37,267 nt of DNA from Thermaceae bacterium (GTDB taxonomy: Bacteria; Deinococcota; Deinococci; Deinococcales; Marinithermaceae), in NCBI GenBank assembly GCA_015519965.1, contig WIAM01000088.1:1-37267 (forward strand), in the 5' to 3' direction. Below, piece after piece: positions 17,353 to 25,498 of the stretch (positions are counted from its first letter, which is position 1; every line of letters begins with the position of its first letter). Under the pieces are notes generated by a model. The model did no database searches. It was given only the letters and a program-made list of their open reading frames with translations, and was not told the origin of the DNA. The translations under genes and the position numbers were made by a program.

Positions 17353-18040
17353 ACGCGTCTTCGCTCTCGGCGGGGAGTTTGAACTTCACCTTGAGGTAGC
17401 CGGGGCTGGGGATGAAGACCCGGCGATCATCGAGGCGGATCATCCCCTCCCGGTAGAGCTGCCAGAGCTTGCGGCTCACGAGCTCGGGCACCGTGCCAAG
17501 GATGGCCGCGAGCTCGGTGTTGGTGGGGAGAACGAACCCCTGTCCCTCGCGATCAAGCCGTTTGAGGAGGTAACCGACCAGGCGCTCGAAGACGTCCTGG
17601 AAGGCGACCTGGGTCAAAAGGCCGATGAGCCGCCGCTGCCGGCGGGCCAGGTAGCGGATCACGGCGCGGGCAAGGGCCGGCGTGTCGTCCATGAGCGCCA
17701 AAAAAACGTCTTTCGGCACCGCGATGACCTCGGCCGGCGCCACCGCCTCCGCCGAAGCCGGGTAGCGCGCCTGCTCGAGGAACACCGCCACTTCGGCGAG
17801 CGGCGAGCCCGGGCCCTCGAGGTGCAACACCAGCTGCCGCCGGCCCTCGGGGTGCGACTTGAACACCTTGACCCAGCCTCTTTCCACCACGAAGAGGTGG
17901 GTGACCGGATCGCCTTCCAAAAAGAGCAGATCGCCCCGGCGCAAACGACGCAGGCTGCTCGCCTGTTCGAGGCGGGAAAGCGCCTCGGGCGCGAGCGCGG
18001 TGAAGAACTCAACCTGGGCAAGCGTCTGCCTGACCTCCAC
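17351..18040 (-). CDS. Crp/Fnr-family transcriptional regulator
   Basis: A 229-residue regulator with an N-terminal cyclic-nucleotide-binding-type beta barrel (about 10-125), a long dimerisation helix (about 125-150) and a C-terminal winged helix. The recognition helix reads LGTVPELVSRKLWQL, carrying the ExxSR pattern seen in Fnr/Dnr proteins. The protein has no cysteine at all, so an Fnr-type iron-sulfur cluster is ruled out; a heme-based NO sensor (Dnr-like) or another ligand remains possible. Its position next to nirS suggests control of denitrification, as for DNR-type regulators, but that is inference. The start is GTG 18040; purB is transcribed divergently 28 bases away. Confidence 0.8.
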   Translation of the reverse strand: MEVRQTLAQVEFFTALAPEALSRLEQASSLRRLRRGDLLFLEGDPVTHLFVVERGWVKVFKSHPEGRRQLVLHLEGPGSPLAEVAVFLEQARYPASAEAVAPAEVIAVPKDVFLALMDDTPALARAVIRYLARRQRRLIGLLTQVAFQDVFERLVGYLLKRLDREGQGFVLPTNTELAAILGTVPELVSRKLWQLYREGMIRLDDRRVFIPSPGYLKVKFKLPAESEDA

Positions 18041-18055
18041 GCGACCGTCCCAATG

Positions 18056-18061
18056 TATGCT
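18056..18061 (+). promoter_or_regulatory. -10 hexamer of a probable leaderless promoter for purB
   Basis: TATGCT lies 7 bases before ATG 18069 with no ribosome site between. The same hexamer at 6 bases precedes ispH. Confidence 0.5.
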
Positions 18062-18068
18062 ACCCCCG

Positions 18069-19379
18069 ATGATCCCGCGTTACCAAACCCCGGAAATGGC
18101 CGAGCTTTGGTCCGAGCTTGAGAAGTTTCGGCGCTGGGCGGAGGTGGAAAGGCTCGCCCTCCTGGCCTGGGAACGGCTGGGGAAGGTCCCCGAAGGCACC
18201 GCCGTCGTGCTCGAGGCCGCCCTCAGAAAGCGCCCGCTCGACGCCGAGTTTGTCGCCCGGGTGAGCGAACGCGAACGCCTCACCCGCCACGACGTCGCCG
18301 CCTTCGTCGACGTGCTCGGCGAGTGGAGCCGTTCGGAGGTGGTCCGGCGCTACCTCCACTACGGGCTCACCAGCTCCGACGTGGTCGATACCGCCCAGAA
18401 CTGGCGCACCCGCGATGCGCTGGCGCTGGTGCTTTTGGCGCTCGAGAACCTCCTCAAAACCCTCAAAGGCCTGGCGCTGCGCTACAAAGACCTGCCCACC
18501 ATCGGGCGCACCCACGGCGTCCACGCCGAGCCCACCAGCTTCGGCCTTAAATTCGCCGGGTTTTACGCCGCGTTTGAGCGTGACCGGGCCCGGCTCAAGC
18601 GGGCGCAAGAAGCCATCGCGGTGGCCAAGCTCTCGGGCGCCGTCGGCAGCTACGCCATGATCCCACCTGAGATCGAGGCCTACGTCGCCGAACGGCTCGG
18701 CCTGGCCGTGGACCCGGTCACCACCCAGGTCACCCCCCGCGACCGCCACGCCGAGGTCTTTGCCGCCCTGGCCACCCTGGGGGCGAACCTCGAGCGGGCC
18801 GCGGTGGAGCTCCGCCACCTGGCCCGCACCGAGGTCCTCGAGGTCGAGGAAGCCTTTGCCCCGGGTCAAAAGGGCTCCTCGGCCATGCCGCACAAGAAGA
18901 ATCCGGTGGGCCTGGAAAACGTGAGCGGGCTTTCCCGGCTCCTGCGCAGCAACCTGCTGGCGGCGCTCGAGAACGTCGCCCTCTGGCACGAACGCGACAT
19001 CAGCCACTCCTCGGTCGAACGGGTGATCCTCCCCGACTCGACGACGCTCGCCCACTACCTCGTCAACCGCCTCACTTCGATCCTCAAGCGGTTGGTGGTG
19101 CACGAAGCCAACGTGCGCAAAAACCTCGAGCGCACCCACGGCCTGCCCTTTAGCCAAAGGGTACTCTCGACGCTGGTGGAAAAGGGCATGGCGCGCAACG
19201 AGGCCTACCGGCTGGTCCAGGGCGCCGCCATGCGCTCGTGGCAGGAGGGACGGCCGTTTCTGGAAACGCTGCGCGAGGCGGGGGTCCCTTTAAGCGACTC
19301 CGAGCTCTCCCGGCTCTTCGACCCCGCCTTCTACCTCCGCCACACCGACGAGATCTACTGGCGCCTCGGTCTGTTGTAG
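18069..19379 (+). CDS. purB: Adenylosuccinate lyase
   Basis: Cleaves fumarate from SAICAR and from adenylosuccinate in purine synthesis; a cytoplasmic homotetramer of the fumarase/aspartase superfamily. The 436 residues contain the signature GSSAMPHKKNPVGLENVSGL (mobile catalytic loop, about residues 275-294), TIGRTHGVHAEPTSFGLKF and the ligand motif YLHYGLTSSDVVDTA. ATG 18069 is supported by the -10 spacing and by the normal N-terminus (IPRYQTPEMAELW). The HAD gene follows 32 bases later with its own strong ribosome site. Confidence 0.95.
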   Translation: MIPRYQTPEMAELWSELEKFRRWAEVERLALLAWERLGKVPEGTAVVLEAALRKRPLDAEFVARVSERERLTRHDVAAFVDVLGEWSRSEVVRRYLHYGLTSSDVVDTAQNWRTRDALALVLLALENLLKTLKGLALRYKDLPTIGRTHGVHAEPTSFGLKFAGFYAAFERDRARLKRAQEAIAVAKLSGAVGSYAMIPPEIEAYVAERLGLAVDPVTTQVTPRDRHAEVFAALATLGANLERAAVELRHLARTEVLEVEEAFAPGQKGSSAMPHKKNPVGLENVSGLSRLLRSNLLAALENVALWHERDISHSSVERVILPDSTTLAHYLVNRLTSILKRLVVHEANVRKNLERTHGLPFSQRVLSTLVEKGMARNEAYRLVQGAAMRSWQEGRPFLETLREAGVPLSDSELSRLFDPAFYLRHTDEIYWRLGLL

Positions 19380-19411
19380 GCTAGGGACAAGGCAAAGCGA
19401 AAGGAGGCGCC

Positions 19412-20143
19412 ATGGCGGTCCGTGCACTGACCTTTGACTTTTGGGGAACCCTTTTCACCGAAGGCCCGCGTTTTCTCGAAGTCGTCCTCCCGAAACGCTA
19501 CGAGATCCTGCTCGACGCGGCCTCCGAGGCCGGCGTACCCGCCGATGAGAGTGCGGTCCGGGAAGCCTACCGCGCCGCGGCGCAGGCCTTCCGCACCGCG
19601 TGGGAAGCCGGCGAAGCCATGCCCAACTTCGAGCGCGTCGGCTACATCTTCAAGCTGCTCGGCATCCCCTTTGACCAGGGGCTGGTGGCGATTACCGCCC
19701 GCCGGCTCGAGGACGCCGCCCTCGAGGGCGACCTCCAGCCGCTGCCGGGAACCCTGGAGGCGATCCCGGAGCTCGCCGGGCGCTACCCCCTCGCCATCGT
19801 CTCCGACACCGGCTTGACCCCGGGCCGGGTGCTCCGTGAACTCCTCGCCCGCATGGGTTTTGATCGGCACTTTGCCGCCTACAGCTTCTCCGACGAGACC
19901 GGCCAGGTCAAACCCCACCCGGAGGCCTTCGTCACCGCCCTCGAGGCCCTCGGCATCCCCCCGGAAGACGCGCTCCACACCGGCGACATCCCCAGGTCCG
20001 ACATCGAGGGCGCCTTCGCCGCCGGTTACCACTACGCCGTGCTCTACGGCAACAAAAACCAAATCAGGCCGGGCGGCGCTAAGCCAACCGCCCGCCACCA
20101 GGACCACGCGGCGCTCCTCGATCTTCTGCCGAGGCTTCCCTAG
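19412..20143 (+). CDS. HAD-superfamily hydrolase
   Basis: A 243-residue haloacid dehalogenase-like protein, probably a small-molecule phosphatase. The motif I nucleophile is Asp9 in TFDFWGTLF; the +2 residue, usually Asp in phosphatases, is Trp11, a variant also seen in other DFWGT members. A helical cap follows (about 20-95). Motif II is IVSDTGLTP, motif III the lysine in GQVKPHPEAF, and motif IV DALHTGDIPRSDIEGA. The loss of the second Asp makes phosphatase activity uncertain. AAAGGAGG at 19400-19407 supports ATG 19412. It overlaps the convergent acyltransferase gene by 4 bases. Confidence 0.82.
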   Translation: MAVRALTFDFWGTLFTEGPRFLEVVLPKRYEILLDAASEAGVPADESAVREAYRAAAQAFRTAWEAGEAMPNFERVGYIFKLLGIPFDQGLVAITARRLEDAALEGDLQPLPGTLEAIPELAGRYPLAIVSDTGLTPGRVLRELLARMGFDRHFAAYSFSDETGQVKPHPEAFVTALEALGIPPEDALHTGDIPRSDIEGAFAAGYHYAVLYGNKNQIRPGGAKPTARHQDHAALLDLLPRLP

Positions 20144-21030
20144 CGCCCTTCGGGCGCTTTGACCCCAAAGCCCGGGGGCAGGTGTTCGGGAAAATCGGGA
20201 TTCCCCTTGCGGTCGAGCAACCTCGGCACCAGCTCGGAGGGGTGGGGGGCACCCTCTTGGCAATAGGGGCACTCCGGCCGCACCTTCACCCGGGTGATTC
20301 GCGCCGGAACTCCCATGACGATGGCGTGCGGCGGAACGTCCCTGGTCACCACCGCCATGGTGGCCACCATGGCGTCGTCGCCGATCCGCACCCCGGCCAG
20401 GACCGTCGCGTGGTAAGTGATGCGCACCCCATTCCCCAGGATGGTGTGGCGCAGGGTGACGTCGGCCTGCTCCAGAACGTGGTGGGTGTGGCTGTAGATA
20501 TTCGCGTAGTCGGCGATGGAAACGCCGTCGCCCAGCGTGATCCCCCCGATGTCGTCGAGCAGGACGTGGCGGTGGACCACCACGTTGTCCCCGAGCTCGA
20601 GGTTATAACCCACGCTGAACTCGACGTTCTGGAAGAACTTCGGGTTTTTCCCCACCCGCTTGAAAATGAAGGGCGCGAGCGTCGCTCGCAACCGGACACC
20701 GGCGTGAATGTTCTGCCCGAAAGGCGTCTGATCGGCCACCTTCCAAAGCCAGAGCAAAGGCTTGACCCGGGCGAACTTTTGCGGATCGGTCACCGTATAG
20801 TACTCGGCCTCGAAGGTGACGTTTCGGGGATCGAGGGCGAGCGCGGCCAGCGGAGCCGATTCCGCGAGATCCTCATAGGGGCGACCGTAGACGAGCTCGG
20901 CGAGCACCCCCCGCACCAACTCGTTGCGGTCCACCCCCGGGTCGGAGAGTCGCTCCGACAAACCGCCGAGGAAGCGGTCGAGGGCCTTTTCCGCTGCGAG
21001 GTCCACTGGGCGTGGTACGAGCCAAGGCAT
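20140..21030 (-). CDS. Hexapeptide-repeat (left-handed beta-helix) acyltransferase
   Basis: A 296-residue protein whose central part (about 105-245) is a left-handed beta helix of hexapeptide repeats, as in the LacA/maltose O-acetyltransferase group: NLELGDNVVVHRHVLLDDIGGITLGDGVSIADYANIYSHTHH and VRIGDDAMVATMAVVTRDVPPHAIVMGVPA (given here as landmarks). The SHTHH histidine is the likely catalytic base. The N-terminal 100 residues are helical and not typical of LacA. After the helix a CPYC pair could bind a metal. Acetyl-CoA is the usual donor, and the acceptor is unknown. On the minus strand TAGGCT lies 6 bases upstream of the ATG. Confidence 0.78.
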   Translation of the reverse strand: MPWLVPRPVDLAAEKALDRFLGGLSERLSDPGVDRNELVRGVLAELVYGRPYEDLAESAPLAALALDPRNVTFEAEYYTVTDPQKFARVKPLLWLWKVADQTPFGQNIHAGVRLRATLAPFIFKRVGKNPKFFQNVEFSVGYNLELGDNVVVHRHVLLDDIGGITLGDGVSIADYANIYSHTHHVLEQADVTLRHTILGNGVRITYHATVLAGVRIGDDAMVATMAVVTRDVPPHAIVMGVPARITRVKVRPECPYCQEGAPHPSELVPRLLDRKGNPDFPEHLPPGFGVKAPEGR

Positions 21031-21057
21031 GGTCTAAGCCTATAGGAAAACCGGGGT

Positions 21058-21957
21058 TTATTCGTAGCCGAGCTCCCGAAGTGCCTCCCGGTCCTTCCGC
21101 CAGTTCTTGTAGACCTTGACCTCGAGCTCCAGGAAAACCTTCCGGTTCAGGAAGACCTCGAGCTGCTTGCGGGCCGCCTGGCCGATCTCCTTGAGCTTGC
21201 GCCCCCGCTTGCCGATCAGGATCGGCCGGTGGGCCTCGCGCTCGGTATAGATCACGGCGTGGATGTAGAGCACGCCGTTTTCGCGCTCGGCCACCTCGTC
21301 GACCTTGACCGCGATGGCATACGGCACCTCTTCGTAGAGGCGTTTCATGGCCTCTTCGCGGATCACCTCGGCGATCCACACCTCAAACGGCTGGTCGGAA
21401 CGAACGAAGTCTTCCGGGTAATAAAAGGGCCCTTCGGGGAGCTGGGCGAGCACCTCGGCCTTGAGTTCGGCCACATCGCGCGCGTCCATGGCGCTGATGC
21501 TCCGGACCGCCTCGATCTCGGGCAGAAGCTCGCGGTAGGCCTCGATCGCCGCCTCAGGATACTTGGCCGCGTCCTTTTTGTTCCCGATCAGGTAAATGGG
21601 GACTTTGCCCAAAAGCGGACGCAACGCCTCGGCCACCATGCGGTCCTCGTCGGTGGGCGGGTGCCGGAGGTCCACCAGCCAGAGAATGAGGTTGACGTCG
21701 GAGAGCGCTTCGTAGACCTGGTCGTTGATGTAGGTGCCGAGCGCGTCCTCGGGGCGGTGCAACCCGGGCGTGTCGACGAAGACGACCTGGCGGTTGCCCT
21801 CGGTGAGGATGCCGCGCACCTGCTTGCGGGTGGTCTGGGGACGGGGGGTGATGGGCGCCACCTTCACGCCGAGCAGGTTATTGAGCAGCGTCGACTTGCC
21901 CACGTTCGGCTTGCCCACGATGGCGACGAACCCCGAATAGGTCTTGTCATCGCTCAC
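21058..21957 (-). CDS. era: GTPase Era
   Basis: A ribosome-assembly GTPase that binds the 3' end of 16S rRNA. The 299 residues have the G1 loop [16 protein letters not shown], switch motifs [13 protein letters not shown]3 [14 protein letters not shown]4 NKKD and G5 ISAMD. A C-terminal KH domain (about 195-299) carries [22 protein letters not shown], the RNA-binding loop. The start is GTG 21957, with the -10 TATACT six bases upstream, so probably leaderless. dprA leaves divergently from the same 35-base intergenic gap. Confidence 0.95.
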   Translation of the reverse strand: MSDDKTYSGFVAIVGKPNVGKSTLLNNLLGVKVAPITPRPQTTRKQVRGILTEGNRQVVFVDTPGLHRPEDALGTYINDQVYEALSDVNLILWLVDLRHPPTDEDRMVAEALRPLLGKVPIYLIGNKKDAAKYPEAAIEAYRELLPEIEAVRSISAMDARDVAELKAEVLAQLPEGPFYYPEDFVRSDQPFEVWIAEVIREEAMKRLYEEVPYAIAVKVDEVAERENGVLYIHAVIYTEREAHRPILIGKRGRKLKEIGQAARKQLEVFLNRKVFLELEVKVYKNWRKDREALRELGYE

Positions 21958-21963
21958 ACCGAC

Positions 21964-21969
21964 AGTATA
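21964..21969 (-). promoter_or_regulatory. -10 hexamer of a probable leaderless promoter for era
   Basis: On the minus strand TATACT is followed by 6 bases and then the era GTG. No Shine-Dalgarno sequence is present. Confidence 0.5.
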
Positions 21970-21979
21970 GGACCTTCGC

Positions 21980-21985
21980 TAAAGT
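21980..21985 (+). promoter_or_regulatory. -10 hexamer of a probable leaderless promoter for dprA
   Basis: TAAAGT is followed by 7 bases and then ATG 21993. This decides the dprA start: the in-frame GTG at 21984 overlaps the hexamer itself. Confidence 0.5.
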
Positions 21986-21992
21986 GCAAGCG

Positions 21993-23009
21993 ATGTCGTG
22001 GCTCGCCCTGGCCCTGACCCCCGGCGTCGGCCCGAGGCGCCTGAAGCGGGTGATGGAGGCCGCCGACGCCCCCACCCCCGAGGCCGTCGCCCGGATTCTC
22101 GGCGAGGCGGTCGCCGATCGCTACCGGGAAGTCCTCGAAAGCGGCCGAGCCGAAGCCCTCCTCCGGCAAAGCCAAAGGCTGGGCCTTAGGGCCCTCGGCC
22201 CCTGGGACGACGCCTACCCCGAGGGCCTTTCCCACCTCGAGGACCCACCGGCCCCCATCTTCCTCAAAGGGACGCTCCCGGCCTGGGAAGCCGCGGTCGC
22301 CCTGGTCGGGACCCGCCGGGCCAGCCCCTGGGCCAAAGCCTTTGCCCGGCAACTGGCCCGAGCGCTGGCCGAAGCCGGGGTGGCGGTGGTCTCGGGACTC
22401 GCCCGGGGCATCGACCGGGCCGCCCACGAGGGGGCGATCGAAGCCGGCGGCCGCTCTGTCGCCGTGCTCGGGAGCGCGATCGACCGCATCTACCCGCCCG
22501 AACACCGCCCCCTGGCCGAAAAAAGCGTGCTCGTGAGCGAGTTCCCGCCCGGCGAGGGCCCGAGGCCCGAATACTTCCCCCGGCGAAACCGCCTCATCGC
22601 CGCGCTCTCCCGGGCGGTGGTGGTGGTCGAGGCCCCCGAACGCTCTGGCGCCCTCATCACCGCCCGCCACGCCCTCGAGCTCGGGCGCGAGGTCTTCGCG
22701 GTCCCCGGACGGCCCACCGACGAGGCCTCGCGCGGCGCCAATTTGCTGATTAAGGACGGTGCGACGCCCCTGCTCTCCCCCGAAGACCTCCTCGACGCCC
22801 TGGCCCTCAGGCGCCAAAAGAAGGAGGTCGCCCTCGAGGGCGACCTGGCCCGGCTTTACACCGCGCTCAAAACGCTTGGAGCCGCGCTCCCCGACGATCT
22901 CGCCGCCGCCACCGGGCTTCCCCCGGAGGCGGTGCTCGGATTGCTCACCCAGCTCGAGCTGCTCGACATGGTGGCATCCGCACCCGGCGGGCGCTATCTG
23001 GCGCTCTAG
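21993..23009 (+). CDS. dprA: DNA processing protein DprA (Smf)
   Basis: Loads RecA on incoming single strands during natural transformation and protects them; cytoplasmic. The 338 residues comprise a helical N-terminal part (about 1-65) and the Rossmann-like core with VALVGTRRASPWAKAF, VVSGLARGIDRAAHEGAIEAGG, EFPPGEGPRPEYFPRRNRLIAALS and EAPERSGALITARHALELGREVFAVPG. A C-terminal winged-helix DML1-like domain (about 280-338) ends in GGRYLAL. All core motifs are intact. Natural competence is typical of Thermus and Deinococcus. The next gene may share an overlapping promoter with the stop codon of dprA. Confidence 0.94.
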   Translation: MSWLALALTPGVGPRRLKRVMEAADAPTPEAVARILGEAVADRYREVLESGRAEALLRQSQRLGLRALGPWDDAYPEGLSHLEDPPAPIFLKGTLPAWEAAVALVGTRRASPWAKAFARQLARALAEAGVAVVSGLARGIDRAAHEGAIEAGGRSVAVLGSAIDRIYPPEHRPLAEKSVLVSEFPPGEGPRPEYFPRRNRLIAALSRAVVVVEAPERSGALITARHALELGREVFAVPGRPTDEASRGANLLIKDGATPLLSPEDLLDALALRRQKKEVALEGDLARLYTALKTLGAALPDDLAAATGLPPEAVLGLLTQLELLDMVASAPGGRYLAL

Positions 23010-23012
23010 AAT
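23007..23012 (+). promoter_or_regulatory. -10 hexamer overlapping the dprA stop codon
   Basis: TAGAAT includes the dprA TAG stop and is followed by 7 bases and then ATG 23020. It fits the leaderless layout and argues for 23020 over the in-frame ATG 23011, which overlaps the hexamer. Confidence 0.4.
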
Positions 23013-23019
23013 GATCCCG

Positions 23020-23754
23020 ATGTCGCGGGACATCGCCAGCGCCGAGCTCGAAAACCGACGGCAAAGGATTCGCCTGCACCGAAGGCTGACCCTCGGCGCC
23101 ATCCTGGCCATCGCCTTGGGCCTGGGGATCGCGCTCTGGCGCGAGGCCTGGGATCTCGCTCTCATCATCGGACTCGCAGGCATCCTCATCGCCGATTTCC
23201 TGATCGGGACCGCCCGCATGCTGCGCCAGGAGCGCACCTACCGCCTCTCCGAAACCCAGCTCTGCCGGGACGAGGACTGCCGGCCCCTTTCCGAGCTCAG
23301 AGGCGCGCGACCCAAAACGGCCTTTTTCTCGCTCGGCATCGGACCCTGCGTGGGACTCGAGCTCGATTTTGGCGACGAGCGCTGGTGGATGCCGCTCAGC
23401 CTGCGGCACTGGGAAGCGGTCTGGGAAGGCCTCGATCGGGCCCGCCCCGAGCTTGGCCTCGGCGACTGGCGGCGCCACCGCACCCTCCGCCGGGCCCTGG
23501 CCTGGGGCATGCGGCTCGGCGTCCGCACGCCCCCCGAGATAGTCGAGCGCCCCCCCAGGCCGCTTTTGGGCATCGCTTCGGGCCTCGCCGCCGCGGCGGC
23601 GGTCTACTTCGTCCTCACCAGGATCGACCTCCCCGACTGGGCCGACGTCGGGGCACTCATCCTTGCCCTCAGCCTGGGCGGCCTCGTCTACAACTTCCAA
23701 AACCTTGCCCGACTCAAGGAGCCTCGCCATGCCAAACCCCGTTCGCACCGATAA
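23020..23754 (+). CDS. Membrane protein of unknown function, first of a tandem paralogous pair
   Basis: A 244-residue protein I do not recognise. It has two hydrophobic helices near the N-terminus (about residues 25-42 and 45-63), a soluble middle part, and two more helices near the C-terminus (about 180-220). The middle part contains GLELDFGDERWWMPLSL, then HWEAVWEGLDRA. The next gene encodes the same core, and the two share the same four-helix layout, so they arose by duplication. The middle part resembles a small beta-rich, PH-like module followed by a helix, but this is a guess. It overlaps the next gene by 26 bases. Confidence 0.65.
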   Translation: MSRDIASAELENRRQRIRLHRRLTLGAILAIALGLGIALWREAWDLALIIGLAGILIADFLIGTARMLRQERTYRLSETQLCRDEDCRPLSELRGARPKTAFFSLGIGPCVGLELDFGDERWWMPLSLRHWEAVWEGLDRARPELGLGDWRRHRTLRRALAWGMRLGVRTPPEIVERPPRPLLGIASGLAAAAAVYFVLTRIDLPDWADVGALILALSLGGLVYNFQNLARLKEPRHAKPRSHR

Positions 23755-24445
23755 CCGGGCCTGGAGACCGACCGATTTTCTGATCGTCCTCCTGTCCCTC
23801 GCCTTCCTAGGGAGCAGCCTCTGGCTGCTCACGAGCGCCGAGGCCACCAGCGACCGGGTCTACGGCATCCTGGGCACGCTCTTCTTCGCGTCGTTGCTGC
23901 TCGGCTGGCTCGAGGCCTTCGGGTGGGCCAGGCCGTATGGCCTCGAGGACGGCCGGGTGTTCTTCGGCGAGCGCCGGCGTCCCCTCGCCGAGATCCAGAG
24001 CATCCGGCTTCGCTGGCGCGCCCCGCGCCTTTTCCCCAGCTATCGCGAGCTGGGGCTCGAGCTCGATTTCGGCGACGAACGCTGGTGGCTCTCGCTACGC
24101 CTTGGGAACTGGGAAAGGGTGTGGGACGCCCTGCGCGAGGCCCTTCCGGAGGCCGGGCTCCCCGACTGGCGAGAAGATCCGGAGGTGCTCAGAGCCCTCC
24201 TGAACCGGGCGAACACCAGTATCGCCCTTCCAAGCTCAGTCAGGGTTCAGAGTTCGGGGTGGCCAAAGGCGGGGCTCCGGCTTCTGGCCGCGATCGTGCT
24301 CGGGGCCGCGGTCGGCATTCTGATGGACCTGCTCGGCTTTGAGGCGCTCTCCTCTATCGCCAGCGGCGCCATCAGCGGCGGCCTCGGCACCAGCTGGGCC
24401 CTGGCGGCGATCGAGCGCAAGCTGGTCATCGAACCCCCGAGCTGA
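23729..24445 (+). CDS. Membrane protein of unknown function, second of a tandem paralogous pair
   Basis: A 238-residue paralogue of the preceding protein. Two N-terminal helices (about 17-35 and 45-63) precede the shared module GLELDFGDERWWLSLRL, NWERVWDALREALPEAGLPDWRED. Two C-terminal hydrophobic segments follow (about 188-225), the last rich in glycine and serine. Outside the shared module the sequences have diverged strongly, so the duplication is old. ATG 23729 follows CAAGGAG by about 8 bases and lies inside the first gene, so the pair is co-translated and may form a heteromeric membrane complex. Function unknown. Confidence 0.65.
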   Translation: MPNPVRTDNRAWRPTDFLIVLLSLAFLGSSLWLLTSAEATSDRVYGILGTLFFASLLLGWLEAFGWARPYGLEDGRVFFGERRRPLAEIQSIRLRWRAPRLFPSYRELGLELDFGDERWWLSLRLGNWERVWDALREALPEAGLPDWREDPEVLRALLNRANTSIALPSSVRVQSSGWPKAGLRLLAAIVLGAAVGILMDLLGFEALSSIASGAISGGLGTSWALAAIERKLVIEPPS

Positions 24446-24484
24446 TCCCCGCCACCGGCACATTCTCCCCCCGGCCCGAGCTGG

Positions 24485-24490
24485 TATGCT
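24485..24490 (+). promoter_or_regulatory. -10 hexamer of a probable leaderless promoter for ispH
   Basis: TATGCT is followed by 6 bases and the GTG start of ispH, with no ribosome site between. Confidence 0.5.
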
Positions 24491-24496
24491 CACCCC

Positions 24497-25498
24497 GTGG
24501 TCGAGCGCGTCTACCTGGCAAAGCCCCGGGGCTTTTGCGCCGGGGTGGTCATGGCGATCCGGGCGGTCGAGAAGGCGGCGAAGGCCTTCGACGGCGACCT
24601 CGTCATCTACCACCAGATCGTCCACAACGAAACGGTGGTCGAACGGCTGGAAAAAGCACACCACGTGCACTTCGTCGAGGACCTCGAGGAGATCGAAACC
24701 CTCCAAAAGCGGCACCGGCTCGCCGGCACCATCGTCTTTTCCGCCCACGGCATTCCCCCCGCCATCCGGGAAAAGGCGGCCAGGATGGGCCTCGTGCAGA
24801 TCGACGCCACCTGCCCCCTGGTGACCAAGGTCCACACCGAGGCCCGCCGCTATGCTCAGATGGGCTATACCATTCTCTTAATCGGCGACTCCGCCGACCA
24901 CCAGGAGGTCAGAGGAACCCTCGGCGAGGCCCCCGACCACACCATCCTGGTGGCGGTGCACACCCAGGTGGGCAAGGATCCCCGCCTCAAAGACCCCTAC
25001 ACCGTCGAGGTGCCGGATCCGGAAAAGGTCGTGGTCCTCACCCAGACCACCCTGAGCGTCGACGATACGGATAAGACCATCGCCATTTTGAAAAAGCGCT
25101 TTCCCAAGCTCGTCACCCCGCCCCGGTCCGACCTTTGCTACGCCACCAAGAACCGCCAGGACGAGGTCAAGCGTATCGCCCCCATGGTCGACCTCTTCCT
25201 CGTGCTCTCAAGCCGTCACTCCTCCAACGGCCTTCGCCTTTTCGAACTCGCCTCCGGCCTTACCCGCGCCGTACGCATCGACACCCCGGCCGACCTGCGC
25301 GAGGCCTGGTTCGAGGGGGTCAGGCGCGTGGGCATCACCTCCGCCGCCAGCACGCCAGAAGATCTGGTCCAGGGGACGATTCGCTGGCTGCGCGAGCGCT
25401 GGCCGGACCTCGAGGTCATCGAGGAGGGCGAGTGGGAGCAGATCGCCTTCCGGGAACCCACGCCCACCCGCCCCGAAGAGATCCTTCAGGCGCAATGA
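24497..25498 (+). CDS. ispH: 4-hydroxy-3-methylbut-2-enyl diphosphate reductase
   Basis: The last enzyme of the MEP isoprenoid pathway, which reduces HMBPP to IPP and DMAPP with a [4Fe-4S] cluster. The 333 residues contain the three cluster cysteines Cys14 (KPRGFCAGV), Cys106 ([11 protein letters not shown]) and Cys214 ([10 protein letters not shown]). Conserved substrate residues are present in [20 protein letters not shown] and the SSNGLRL loop. The GTG start at 24497 is supported by the -10 spacing. Its stop overlaps the dusA start as ATGA, so the two are co-translated. Confidence 0.96.
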   Translation: MVERVYLAKPRGFCAGVVMAIRAVEKAAKAFDGDLVIYHQIVHNETVVERLEKAHHVHFVEDLEEIETLQKRHRLAGTIVFSAHGIPPAIREKAARMGLVQIDATCPLVTKVHTEARRYAQMGYTILLIGDSADHQEVRGTLGEAPDHTILVAVHTQVGKDPRLKDPYTVEVPDPEKVVVLTQTTLSVDDTDKTIAILKKRFPKLVTPPRSDLCYATKNRQDEVKRIAPMVDLFLVLSSRHSSNGLRLFELASGLTRAVRIDTPADLREAWFEGVRRVGITSAASTPEDLVQGTIRWLRERWPDLEVIEEGEWEQIAFREPTPTRPEEILQAQ

